Assembly (NCBI RefSeq): GCF_937880195.1
Contig: NZ_CALFLA010000052.1
Span: 1-12,173, forward strand
Length of the DNA: 12,173 nucleotides
From: an uncultured Blautia sp.
GTDB taxonomy: Bacteria; Bacillota; Clostridia; Lachnospirales; Lachnospiraceae
Direction of reading: 5' to 3'
Under the pieces are notes generated by a model. It saw only the letters and a list, made by a program, of their open reading frames with translations, did no database searches and was not told the origin of the DNA. Below are positions 1 to 5,874 of this stretch, piece by piece; position 1 is the first letter of the stretch; every line of letters starts with the position of its first letter. A program made the position numbers and the translations under genes.

Positions 1-4
1 ATGA

Positions 5-47
5 GCCCCTTATAGGGGCAGAGCAAACCACCGGCTAAGCCGGTGGT
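5..47. repeat. Two tandem hairpins near the left edge
   Basis: Two perfect stem-loops sit 7 nt apart. The first pairs GCCCCT (5-10) with AGGGGC (14-19) over a 3-nt loop. The second pairs ACCACCGGC (27-35) with GCCGGTGGT (39-47) over a 3-nt loop. Neither is followed by a clean T-run on either strand, so a simple intrinsic terminator is only a weak reading, although the pair lies just downstream of the minus-strand gene ending at 96. Tandem GC-rich hairpins like these are known at ends of IS200/IS605-type elements and in dispersed intergenic repeats of Clostridia. That link is inference, because the flanking sequence lies outside the window. Confidence 0.55.
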
Positions 48-95
48 CCTGATTTTCATGGGATTTTTATTATCATAGCCTGATGAATTGACGTA

Positions 96-2237
96 TTACC
101 GTACATGGAACGTCCCGTCGTTAAAATCTGGCTGTTTCGTATTGCTATTCAAATTTTTATTTGTATTCGGAACAGCACCATAAGTATTAGACGGATGATA
201 GAATAAGTTCATGTAAGTATAGTAATCGTTTTCTGTCTTTAAAGAAGAGCTTAACCCTTTCATGATTTCCTGTTTAATTACTGATTCAGAAAATCCCTGC
301 AAATATTCTGGCTCTGCACCAAATGAGCATATTACACTGGTTCCAGCCCTATTATGAATTTCATCTGTCCAATCATAGGAAAAATATGCAATACCTATTG
401 TTTTGGCATCTTTTTCCAAAATATTAGCTTGGTGCATGGGTGAATTGATCCAGGCATTAAATGCTTCTTCTGGATCAAGATCGCCAACAGATCCGACTCC
501 AATCTGTCCGACACCATGCATTGCAAGACGAGAAGGGATAGCAGTTACAAGGAAAGACGGGTCATCCGATTCAATTCGGATGGCAGCATTCACATTAAAG
601 CCCGCTTGAATAGCAGATTGTCTAAGAAGAATTCTTTCTTCCCACTCAAGAGGCTGCCTTCCATTTTTTACACGGAAATCGTTGATCAAACGGAAAATTT
701 CCTGCGCAGAATCTTTCCTGTCTTTTGTGGAGGAGGCGATTTCATTTACAGATATTTCGTCCCACTGTACTCCGGGATCCTTAAAGACAGTAAGTTTACA
801 TGTCCTTACATAACTTCCAAGTGTAAATGTCAGCGTTGCGGTTCCGTAACCGTTATCTCCATCGCCCCCAATAGCATGATCCAACGAAATGTGATTATCG
901 CTCTCTGAGGATTCGGCCCATATAAAAGGGTTAGAACTGGTTACAATACATACATTCTCAGCGTCCGGCATCAGATAATCGTCTTTTTGTGTCCAGAAAT
1001 AGAAACGGCTGTCCTTAATAAAGGGACGGGGATCCCTTGCGTTCATCGTGTAATCCCTGGAGGTGATCTCATCCAGGGCTGCTTTCAGCTCTGCGCTAGG
1101 CTCTTTGGGCTTTTCTTCGGGATAGTCTACAACAAGTTTGTAACTGGCCTTTATCTTTGGGTTGTCCACGGAAGTTGCTGTGATAATGGCAGAGCCTTCA
1201 GAATTAACCGTTATTCGTGCTTCCTGTTCATAAGTTCCCTGGGAACCTTTTGGGGACACAGTGGCTACCTTTGGATTAGAACTTGTCCAGGACAGGAGCT
1301 TGTTTGTTGCATTTTGGGGTTCAACACGTGCGTACATAGTCGGTTCATCCATCGGGTTATCAATAACCGGATGGGAACAGGTAAGTGTGATACGGCTGAC
1401 CTCTGTCCATTTCCAATCGTTATCTGGCTTAGGCTGTGGCGCAGGTTTTTGTATTTTTTTGACAGTAATCCGACAACGGAGTGTTTTGCCGGAAACTTTA
1501 CAGGAAACGATGGCGGAACCTGCTTTTCCTGCTTTTACCTGGCAGGTTGTCCGGTTTATCTTTTTTATACTTACAATGCTCTTATTGGAGGTACTCCATG
1601 TTGGAGTAGAGCCTGTCCCTGAAACAGATAGGGAAGAGGTTTTTCCCGGATTCAGGGTAAGGGCTGTTTTATTCAGCCTTGGTGATTCTGTTACATTTAT
1701 TCTGCACCGTAATGTTTTGCCGGCAACTTTACATGTCAGGACTGCAGATCCTTTTTTTAGCCCGATGATCCGGTATTTGTAGGCAGAAATTCTTTTTAAG
1801 GACACAACCTTCCTGTTGCTGACAGACCACCGCGGCCTACTGCTTACCCCGGAAACGGACAGTGTATATGATTTTTTATATCCAAGATTCAGCCTGGTTT
1901 TATTGATCCTTGGCGCTTCTTTTATTGTGAATACACATTTATATTTTCGTCTGCCAATGGTTGCTGTGACAGTGGCTTTTCCCTTTTTCTTTGCAAGGAG
2001 TGATACATAAGTATTCGTTCTTTTTTTGATCTGTATATTTTTATTGCTTACTGACCATTTTACTTTTTTTCTGTTTCCCTTCAGCTTTAGGGTATAGGTT
2101 TTTCCTACTACGATTGTTTTTTTCTTTGTAGCAAGTCTGGCAGCGGCTTCTACGGTTACGGGCTGGACTGTTTCTGGAACAGCAATCCCCAACACAAGAA
2201 GCAGAATGATAAGTATGCCGAGCTTTCTTTTTTTCAT
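96..2237 (-). CDS. Secreted Ig-like repeat protein with C-terminal CAP (SCP/PR-1) domain
   Basis: 713-residue predicted exported protein. The N-terminus has a basic start and a hydrophobic core (about 8-20), with a likely signal peptidase site near the alanines at 31-33. Residues about 35-262 form three tandem repeats of roughly 75 residues rich in lysine. Each has a WSVSN/WSTSN motif, and repeats 2 and 3 share GKTLRCRI; these resemble bacterial Ig-like (BIG2) repeats. A proline-rich linker (about 263-278) leads to a further Ig-like unit (about 280-372, SWTSSNPKVATV) and a less clear segment to about 490. Residues about 510-650 match a CAP domain, with E513-I-F at its start and W596-I-N-S-P-M-H602-Q-A-N605-I. 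The usual GENIA-like segment is replaced by GVGQIGVG. CAP proteins are extracellular; their bacterial function is poorly defined. No LPXTG motif or cell-wall anchor is visible, and the basic repeats may hold the protein at the surface. The start is an ATG preceded by AAGGAAAGGAAG. Confidence 0.85.
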   Translation of the reverse strand: MKKRKLGILIILLLVLGIAVPETVQPVTVEAAARLATKKKTIVVGKTYTLKLKGNRKKVKWSVSNKNIQIKKRTNTYVSLLAKKKGKATVTATIGRRKYKCVFTIKEAPRINKTRLNLGYKKSYTLSVSGVSSRPRWSVSNRKVVSLKRISAYKYRIIGLKKGSAVLTCKVAGKTLRCRINVTESPRLNKTALTLNPGKTSSLSVSGTGSTPTWSTSNKSIVSIKKINRTTCQVKAGKAGSAIVSCKVSGKTLRCRITVKKIQKPAPQPKPDNDWKWTEVSRITLTCSHPVIDNPMDEPTMYARVEPQNATNKLLSWTSSNPKVATVSPKGSQGTYEQEARITVNSEGSAIITATSVDNPKIKASYKLVVDYPEEKPKEPSAELKAALDEITSRDYTMNARDPRPFIKDSRFYFWTQKDDYLMPDAENVCIVTSSNPFIWAESSESDNHISLDHAIGGDGDNGYGTATLTFTLGSYVRTCKLTVFKDPGVQWDEISVNEIASSTKDRKDSAQEIFRLINDFRVKNGRQPLEWEERILLRQSAIQAGFNVNAAIRIESDDPSFLVTAIPSRLAMHGVGQIGVGSVGDLDPEEAFNAWINSPMHQANILEKDAKTIGIAYFSYDWTDEIHNRAGTSVICSFGAEPEYLQGFSESVIKQEIMKGLSSSLKTENDYYTYMNLFYHPSNTYGAVPNTNKNLNSNTKQPDFNDGTFHVR

Positions 2238-2240
2238 TTT

Positions 2241-2334
2241 TTACTCTTCCTTTCCTTGTGATTGACAGATCAGATATATCCTTTGCGACAGATTTTTGTT
2301 CCGATCATAACGATGGAACGCCTGACTATGCCAT
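2241..2334 (-). pseudogene. Internally deleted remnant of a second fic gene
   Basis: On the minus strand a GAGGGAG ribosome-site-like stretch and ATGGCA (from 2334) mirror the start of the intact fic gene at 3178. The sequence then jumps to its C-terminal part. Bases 2266-2324 align without gaps to 2487-2545 of fic, with 49 of 59 identical by my count. The open frame reads QAFHRYDRNKNLSQ..., against QAFRRYDRNEDLSQ in the intact protein, and ends at TAA (2241-2243), just inside the ribosome-site region of the CAP gene. The ATG is out of frame with this segment and is followed by TAG, so no Fic protein can be made. I infer a tandem duplication followed by deletion of the catalytic middle. Confidence 0.75.
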
Positions 2335-2347
2335 GTGATTCTCCCTC

Positions 2348-2375
2348 ATTTTTCTGTGTGCCATTTGTGACACAT
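2348..2375. repeat. 28-bp repeat, copy 2 (upstream of fic remnant)
   Basis: This matches 3193-3220 at 26 of 28 positions. It contains the imperfect dyad GTGCCA-TTTG-TGACAC (2358-2373). In the minus-strand direction it lies just before the start-like ATG of the fic remnant, as copy 1 lies before intact fic. It therefore marks the leader of a duplicated fic unit. Confidence 0.8.
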
Positions 2376-2380
2376 TCTGC

Positions 2381-3178
2381 TTATCTCTTTTTCACGGGCT
2401 TATGCTCTGGTATTTGCTTTTGCGTTTGTTGCAGCCATTTATCATAAAGAGCGTTTACCCTGTCCATCGCCTCAAGCTCCTCCTGGCAGATCAGATATAC
2501 CATCTGCGACAGATCTTCATTCCGGTCATAACGCCGGAATGCCTGCCTGTAGCTGCCTTTTGCTTTTAAAATGATAGGCAGTAATCCGACATTGATTAAC
2601 TGTTGGTTTAAGATTATACGTCCTGTGCGTCCGTTTCCGTCTGGAAATGGGTGTATGCGTTCAAATGTCATATGATCCTTGGCAATCTTTTTGAGAATCT
2701 GCTTCATATCATCCCTGTATTCTCCAAGAGTTTTAACATACTGTTTCATCCGCTCCGGTACTTCGATATATCTAGGCGGAAAGTAAACCGCTTCGACAGC
2801 AGTACCTATATATACCGCCTTTTTCCGGTATGCGCCATCTGCCTGTAAGATTTTCGCATTTGCTTCTTTGATCCATGCTTCGTCAATACTGCGTTTTTGC
2901 AAAGGAATCATCAGACTTGTAATAGCCTCATACAGATTTTTGGCTTCCCGATACTCGGAAAAAGTATGACCTCCACGGACTTCATCGTAATCGATCACAT
3001 CAATGGTTTCCTCCAGGGAGAGGGTATTTCCCTCAAGAGCGTTGCTGCTCCAGCAAAAACGTCTTGTGAAATCATCCTCATATGCCTGAAAAATAATGGG
3101 ATTCCCCATCTTTTCCCTAATTTGTGTTAAGCTGGCAGCAATCTTCTCGATTGCCTCTTGATTATTAAATAATGCCAT
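2381..3178 (-). CDS. fic: Fic family protein, class II (self-inhibited AMP-transferase type)
   Basis: 265 residues. Fic enzymes transfer a nucleotide monophosphate, usually AMP from ATP, to hydroxyls of target proteins. The catalytic loop is complete: H176-P-F-P-D-G-N-G-R-T-G-R187 matches HPFx(D/E)GNGRxxR, with the catalytic histidine present. The inhibitory motif (S/T)xxxE(G/N) appears near the N-terminus as S45-N-A-L-E49-G50. This is class II architecture, in which the inhibitory glutamate lies in the same polypeptide. The lysine-rich C-terminus ends KKR. I chose the ATG at 3178 because GGAGG lies 8-9 nt upstream; a TTG at 3193 would put the ribosome site inside the gene. An RHH gene lies 52 nt upstream on the same strand, suggesting one transcript. 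The target is unknown. Toxin-like or regulatory modification is inference. Confidence 0.9.
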   Translation of the reverse strand: MALFNNQEAIEKIAASLTQIREKMGNPIIFQAYEDDFTRRFCWSSNALEGNTLSLEETIDVIDYDEVRGGHTFSEYREAKNLYEAITSLMIPLQKRSIDEAWIKEANAKILQADGAYRKKAVYIGTAVEAVYFPPRYIEVPERMKQYVKTLGEYRDDMKQILKKIAKDHMTFERIHPFPDGNGRTGRIILNQQLINVGLLPIILKAKGSYRQAFRRYDRNEDLSQMVYLICQEELEAMDRVNALYDKWLQQTQKQIPEHKPVKKR

Positions 3179-3192
3179 GCTTTTTTCCTCCA

Positions 3193-3220
3193 ATTTTTCT
3201 GCGTGTCATTTGTGACACAT
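3193..3220. promoter_or_regulatory. 28-bp repeat copy 1 with perfect dyad between RHH gene and fic
   Basis: It contains the perfect inverted repeat GTGTCA-TTTG-TGACAC (3203-3218). It lies in the 52-nt gap between the RHH stop and the fic ribosome site. In DNA it could be an operator. In the minus-strand transcript it would form a 6-bp hairpin with a CAAA loop shortly before the fic ribosome site. It is repeated at 2348-2375. The function is inferred from position only. Confidence 0.6.
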
Positions 3221-3230
3221 AGATGTAAGG

Positions 3231-3419
3231 TTACTGTTCTCGGGCAATCTTTTCTTCAATAGCCTGGATTATATAAGCATTCAGGCTGAGTTCAGCTTTT
3301 TTGGCTGCTGTCTTGTACCGTTCTTTGTCTTCTTCGCTAACCCGTACCCTGCATTCTGCTATATTGTCCAGATATTTTTTGACAGCCCTTGCCCGGGCTT
3401 CTGTATAAGTGCCACTCAT
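3231..3419 (-). CDS. Small ribbon-helix-helix (Arc/CopG-like) DNA-binding protein
   Basis: 62 residues from the ATG at 3419, which has AGGAGG at 3427-3432. An ATG at 3449 would add 10 residues but has no such site. The C-terminal two thirds has the RHH pattern: a strand ECRVRV (22-27), a helix EEDKERYKTAAKKAE (29-43), a turn with LSLNAY, and a second helix to about 58. A basic N-terminal tail (ARARAVKKYL) precedes it. RHH proteins bind palindromic operators as dimers; many are antitoxins or repressors of toxin or partition operons. Here it is the first gene before fic and faces the parA promoter, with operator-like sites in both directions. Because the Fic protein carries its own inhibitory helix, this protein may act mainly as a repressor; that is inference. 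Confidence 0.75.
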   Translation of the reverse strand: MSGTYTEARARAVKKYLDNIAECRVRVSEEDKERYKTAAKKAELSLNAYIIQAIEEKIAREQ

Positions 3420-3470
3420 TTTGTGTCCTCCTTTTCTGATATTGTACACATAGAGTATATCACAAAAAAA

Positions 3471-3486
3471 TATATAGGCATATACA
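3471..3486. promoter_or_regulatory. 16-bp operator, site 1
   Basis: TATATA-GGCA-TATACA is one mismatch from the perfect dyad TGTATA-N4-TATACA of site 2, with the same GGCA centre. It lies at the RHH-fic side of the divergent region. Confidence 0.65.
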
Positions 3487-3498
3487 TAAAGTGTACAA
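3471..3498 (-). promoter_or_regulatory. Candidate promoter of the RHH-fic unit
   Basis: On the minus strand, TTGTAC (3493-3498) and TATATA (3471-3476) are spaced by 16 nt, about 52 nt upstream of the RHH start codon. Operator site 1 (3471-3486) overlaps the -10 box and most of the spacer. The boxes are imperfect. Confidence 0.4.
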
Positions 3499-3608
3499 AA
3501 TTAAAAGAATTGTTTTAGAAAAAATGACGGTTACCTTCAGATATTTATTTTGACGTTTATTAACATATATAAAGAAGAAACATATGGATGAAAAAATATT
3601 TTTTTGGA

Positions 3609-3624
3609 TGTATAGGCATATACA
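3609..3624. promoter_or_regulatory. 16-bp operator, site 2 (perfect)
   Basis: TGTATA-GGCA-TATACA is a perfect 6-bp inverted repeat around GGCA. It lies 48 nt upstream of site 3 and 122 nt past site 1, in the middle of the divergent control region. Confidence 0.7.
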
Positions 3625-3634
3625 AAATACCCTA

Positions 3635-3661
3635 AATTTTTATACAATTTTTATAAAAATT
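3635..3661. repeat. AT-rich perfect inverted repeat upstream of par promoter
   Basis: AATTTTTATA (3635-3644) and TATAAAAATT (3652-3661) form 10-bp arms around a 7-nt loop, between operator sites 2 and 3. It has almost no GC, so part of the symmetry could be chance. It could be a bent or easily melted segment next to the par promoter. Confidence 0.4.
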
Positions 3662-3666
3662 GCCGA

Positions 3667-3695
3667 TTGAAATGTATGTGCCTATACATTATAAT
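3667..3695 (+). promoter_or_regulatory. parAB promoter
   Basis: TTGAAA (3667-3672) and a consensus TATAAT (3690-3695) are separated by 17 nt. Operator site 3 fills the spacer from 3673 to 3688. A bound repressor there should block RNA polymerase. The parA start is 32 nt downstream of the -10 box. Confidence 0.8.
3673..3688. promoter_or_regulatory. 16-bp operator, site 3
   Basis: TGTATG-TGCC-TATACA. Read on the minus strand it is TGTATA-GGCA-CATACA, so it is in the opposite orientation to sites 1 and 2 and has one arm mismatch. It sits exactly between the -35 and -10 boxes of the parAB promoter. Confidence 0.75.
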
Positions 3696-3727
3696 GATAC
3701 TATAAAGAACGGAAGGGAGAAAATAAT

Positions 3728-4573
3728 ATGAAAGTTTTAAGTTTTTTAAATAATAAAGGCGGGGTTGGAAAGACAGCGAGTGTAACTAATATTGCCTATA
3801 TCCTTGCATCTGTTTACCAGAAAAAGGTGCTGGCAGTTGATCTTGATCCACAGGGAAATTTAAGTAATTTCTATGGAAATACGGATTTTGTTAAACTGCT
3901 CCAGAGCCGCCGGGCGAAAAAGGAAACGGCAGAGCGCATGGTCAGTGTAGGGGAACTGTTGATTAATAGTGATCTGGATGTTCATAAGGCAATCAGAAAA
4001 ACGAATTATGAGGGTTTGGATATACTGCCCTCGTTTCCAACGCTCAGTGCGGTTGAAGAAAGGCTGAAAGCGGATATTACAACTCCCCAGCAATTCCGGC
4101 TGAGAAACCAACTTGAAAAAGTGAAAGGGGAATATGATTACTGTTTAATTGACTGCAGTCCATCTCTTTCTATTTTAAACGTAAATGCGCTTGTCGCTTC
4201 AGACGAAGTATACATCCCAACGTTGGCTGATGATGGCAGCTTGTTTGGAATTGAGCTGACAAAGACAGAATTGATTGATGAGGTAAAGAAGTATTCTCCA
4301 AAGTTAAAGTTAGGTGGAATTTTCTTTACACGATACCGTAAAAATCTGAACGTATCAAAATATGCAGTAGGACTTCTTGGAGCAGCATATGCAAAACTGG
4401 TACTACCTTTGTCAATTAGTGAGAGTGTAAAGGTGACAGAATGTACTTATAAGCATGTACCGCTATTGAAATATGATAGACGATGCCGGGCAGCTCAAGA
4501 CTATGAATTATTGGCAGGCTACATAGCATCGCCCAATAGAAAAATATTTTTGGATAGATTGGAGGTAAGGTAA
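3728..4573 (+). CDS. parA: ParA/Soj-type partition ATPase
   Basis: 281 residues with all hallmarks of the ParA/MinD family. The deviant Walker A box is K10-G-G-V-G-K-T16 with the signature lysine K10. The A' motif is VDLDPQGN with D38. Walker B is the run ending LID142-CSPS. There is no N-terminal helix-turn-helix extension, so it is the short Soj/type Ib form, which binds DNA non-specifically when ATP-bound and moves cargo with a ParB-type partner. GGAAGGGAG lies upstream of the ATG. parB follows at once, and its ribosome site overlaps the last parA codons, so the two are co-translated or at least co-transcribed. Because short ParAs usually do not bind their own operator, repression at the upstream sites is more likely due to the ParB-like or RHH protein (inference). 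Codon use is AT-richer by eye than in the infC and liv genes. Confidence 0.9.
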   Translation: MKVLSFLNNKGGVGKTASVTNIAYILASVYQKKVLAVDLDPQGNLSNFYGNTDFVKLLQSRRAKKETAERMVSVGELLINSDLDVHKAIRKTNYEGLDILPSFPTLSAVEERLKADITTPQQFRLRNQLEKVKGEYDYCLIDCSPSLSILNVNALVASDEVYIPTLADDGSLFGIELTKTELIDEVKKYSPKLKLGGIFFTRYRKNLNVSKYAVGLLGAAYAKLVLPLSISESVKVTECTYKHVPLLKYDRRCRAAQDYELLAGYIASPNRKIFLDRLEVR

Positions 4574-4574
4574 T

Positions 4575-5738
4575 ATGGCTTTTGGTGTAGTAAGCGATCT
4601 TCTTAGCTCAGTAAGTTTAGGCATGGAAGCACAAGGGATAGAAATAACTTTAATTCCCCGCTCCCAGATAGAAAAAAATCCGAAAAATAAAAGATCTATA
4701 AATGATATTATGGAACTGGCCCAGGATATCTGTATGTGTGGCCTGGAGCAGCCGTTGGTTGTATACCAGAAAGAAGATGGGAGCTACCGCTTGCTGACAG
4801 GAGAACGCCGACTTACTGCAATAGATACCCTGATTAGAGAGGACAGGCTTCCAGAGAGCTGGCCAGGAGATCGAAAAGACCCGGATATTCCATGTATCGT
4901 AAAAGACTTGGAAGAATATAAACTTCCATTAAGTGATGATCTGAAAGAAAAATATGCAATCCAGAGAACCAACCGCTTTAACCGAAAACCTACAGATTCT
5001 GATATTATGAGGGATTATACGGAATGGAAAGAAATTATAACAGAATTAAAGAAAAATGGATATACGGAATTTGTAGCAGGAACTGATGAGGATGGCAGGG
5101 AGATAACTCAGTCCCTGAAAGGACGTACAAGGGAAATAGCACAAAAATCCATGTCAACTCATGTATCAACAGGTCAGCTTGCAAAAATAGACGTTCTATT
5201 AAAAAAAGGTGTTCCTGAGCTGCTTCATGCTGTGGAAGAAGATAAGGTCAGCATTGCTGTTGCAGAAACAATATCTCACATGCCTTTAGAAGACCAGAGA
5301 TTACTTCTTCAAGCTCCACGGAACAATAAAATAGAAAAAAGGGAAGTGGATGAATTTTTAAGGTGGAAAAAGCACAAGCAGGAGAAAAAGGAAAAAGCAA
5401 TGATAAAAAGTGAGGATCCTGGAAACAAAAAGTCTCAGAGAAATAATATGGAGAATGAACCTCAGGGGGAATACGAACTATCATGCAGTAAGATTCCTGC
5501 TCTGATGAAAGCTGAGAAAGCTGAAATTATAAAAAGAGGTATTAAATCTGCAAAACAGCAAATGTGCATATTAGAAGAAGAAATTCAAAAAGATGCACAA
5601 TCCATAGTCAGACAGGAACTAAATTTGAACAATATTAAGCTGTATCACGTTTATGAAGTACGTATAGAAGCATATGAGCTCTTGTTGGAAACATTGAAAA
5701 AAAGTGAATATTGTACTAAAAAGTATTTGAAGAGATAG
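4575..5738 (+). CDS. parB: ParB-like partition protein (ParB/Srx N-domain)
   Basis: 387 residues. Residues about 23-120 match the ParB N-terminal domain, with the nucleotide-contact motif T75-G-E-R-R79-L-T-A. In CTP-dependent ParBs this arginine patch binds CTP. Residues about 180-270 look like the central helix-turn-helix region found in plasmid and element ParBs (STGQLAKIDVLLKKGVPELL, then a VSIAVAETISHMP segment). The region from about 270 is highly charged and probably coiled. The start follows the parA stop by 1 nt, with GGAGG at 4561-4565 inside parA. I saw no copy of the chromosomal parS consensus here, so the cognate site is unknown; the three 16-bp dyads upstream of parA are candidates. 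It resembles mobile-element ParBs more than chromosomal Spo0J. Confidence 0.85.
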   Translation: MAFGVVSDLLSSVSLGMEAQGIEITLIPRSQIEKNPKNKRSINDIMELAQDICMCGLEQPLVVYQKEDGSYRLLTGERRLTAIDTLIREDRLPESWPGDRKDPDIPCIVKDLEEYKLPLSDDLKEKYAIQRTNRFNRKPTDSDIMRDYTEWKEIITELKKNGYTEFVAGTDEDGREITQSLKGRTREIAQKSMSTHVSTGQLAKIDVLLKKGVPELLHAVEEDKVSIAVAETISHMPLEDQRLLLQAPRNNKIEKREVDEFLRWKKHKQEKKEKAMIKSEDPGNKKSQRNNMENEPQGEYELSCSKIPALMKAEKAEIIKRGIKSAKQQMCILEEEIQKDAQSIVRQELNLNNIKLYHVYEVRIEAYELLLETLKKSEYCTKKYLKR

Positions 5739-5778
5739 GAAAGATCATTCCTCTGCAGTATCACAATCGTTACTTTTT

Positions 5779-5808
5779 TTTACTGTTTTTACGATCATGG
5801 ATTATAAT
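5779..5808 (+). promoter_or_regulatory. Candidate transposase promoter
   Basis: TTTACT (5779-5784), an 18-nt spacer and TATAAT (5803-5808) lie 66 nt before the transposase start. The -10 box is consensus and the -35 box is moderate. Confidence 0.5.
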
Positions 5809-5832
5809 AGAATAGGAAATAGCGGTATACAG

Positions 5833-5858
5833 GCTGCAGATGTTTCTGCAGCTTCTTT
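5833..5858 (+). terminator. Leader hairpin or attenuator before the transposase
   Basis: GCTGCAGA (5833-5840) and TCTGCAGC (5845-5852) form a perfect 8-bp stem with a TGTT loop, followed by TTCTTTT. It lies between the candidate promoter and the ribosome site. It could end parAB read-through transcripts and dampen transposase expression. The T-run is short, so termination strength is uncertain. Confidence 0.55.
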
Positions 5859-5874
5859 TGTGAGGAGGAAAATC

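Noticed and set aside
987..1782. Long plus-strand open frames opposite the CAP-domain gene
   Set aside because: They lie wholly antisense to a well-supported secreted protein, lack ribosome sites, and have low-complexity compositions typical of shadow frames.
3179..3193. TTG start for fic adding five residues
   Set aside because: The extension covers the GGAGG ribosome site that serves the ATG at 3178.
3420..3727. CRISPR array or replication iterons
   Set aside because: The three repeats are short dyads at uneven spacing (138 and 64 nt) placed at promoters. No replication initiator gene or spacer structure is present.
5737..5752. Hairpin AGGAA/TTCCT right after parB as a terminator
   Set aside because: The stem is only 5 bp and no T-run follows directly.
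5797..5874. Upstream ATG for the transposase
   Set aside because: It precedes the likely transcript start and would translate through the leader hairpin. The ATG at 5875 has a strong ribosome site.
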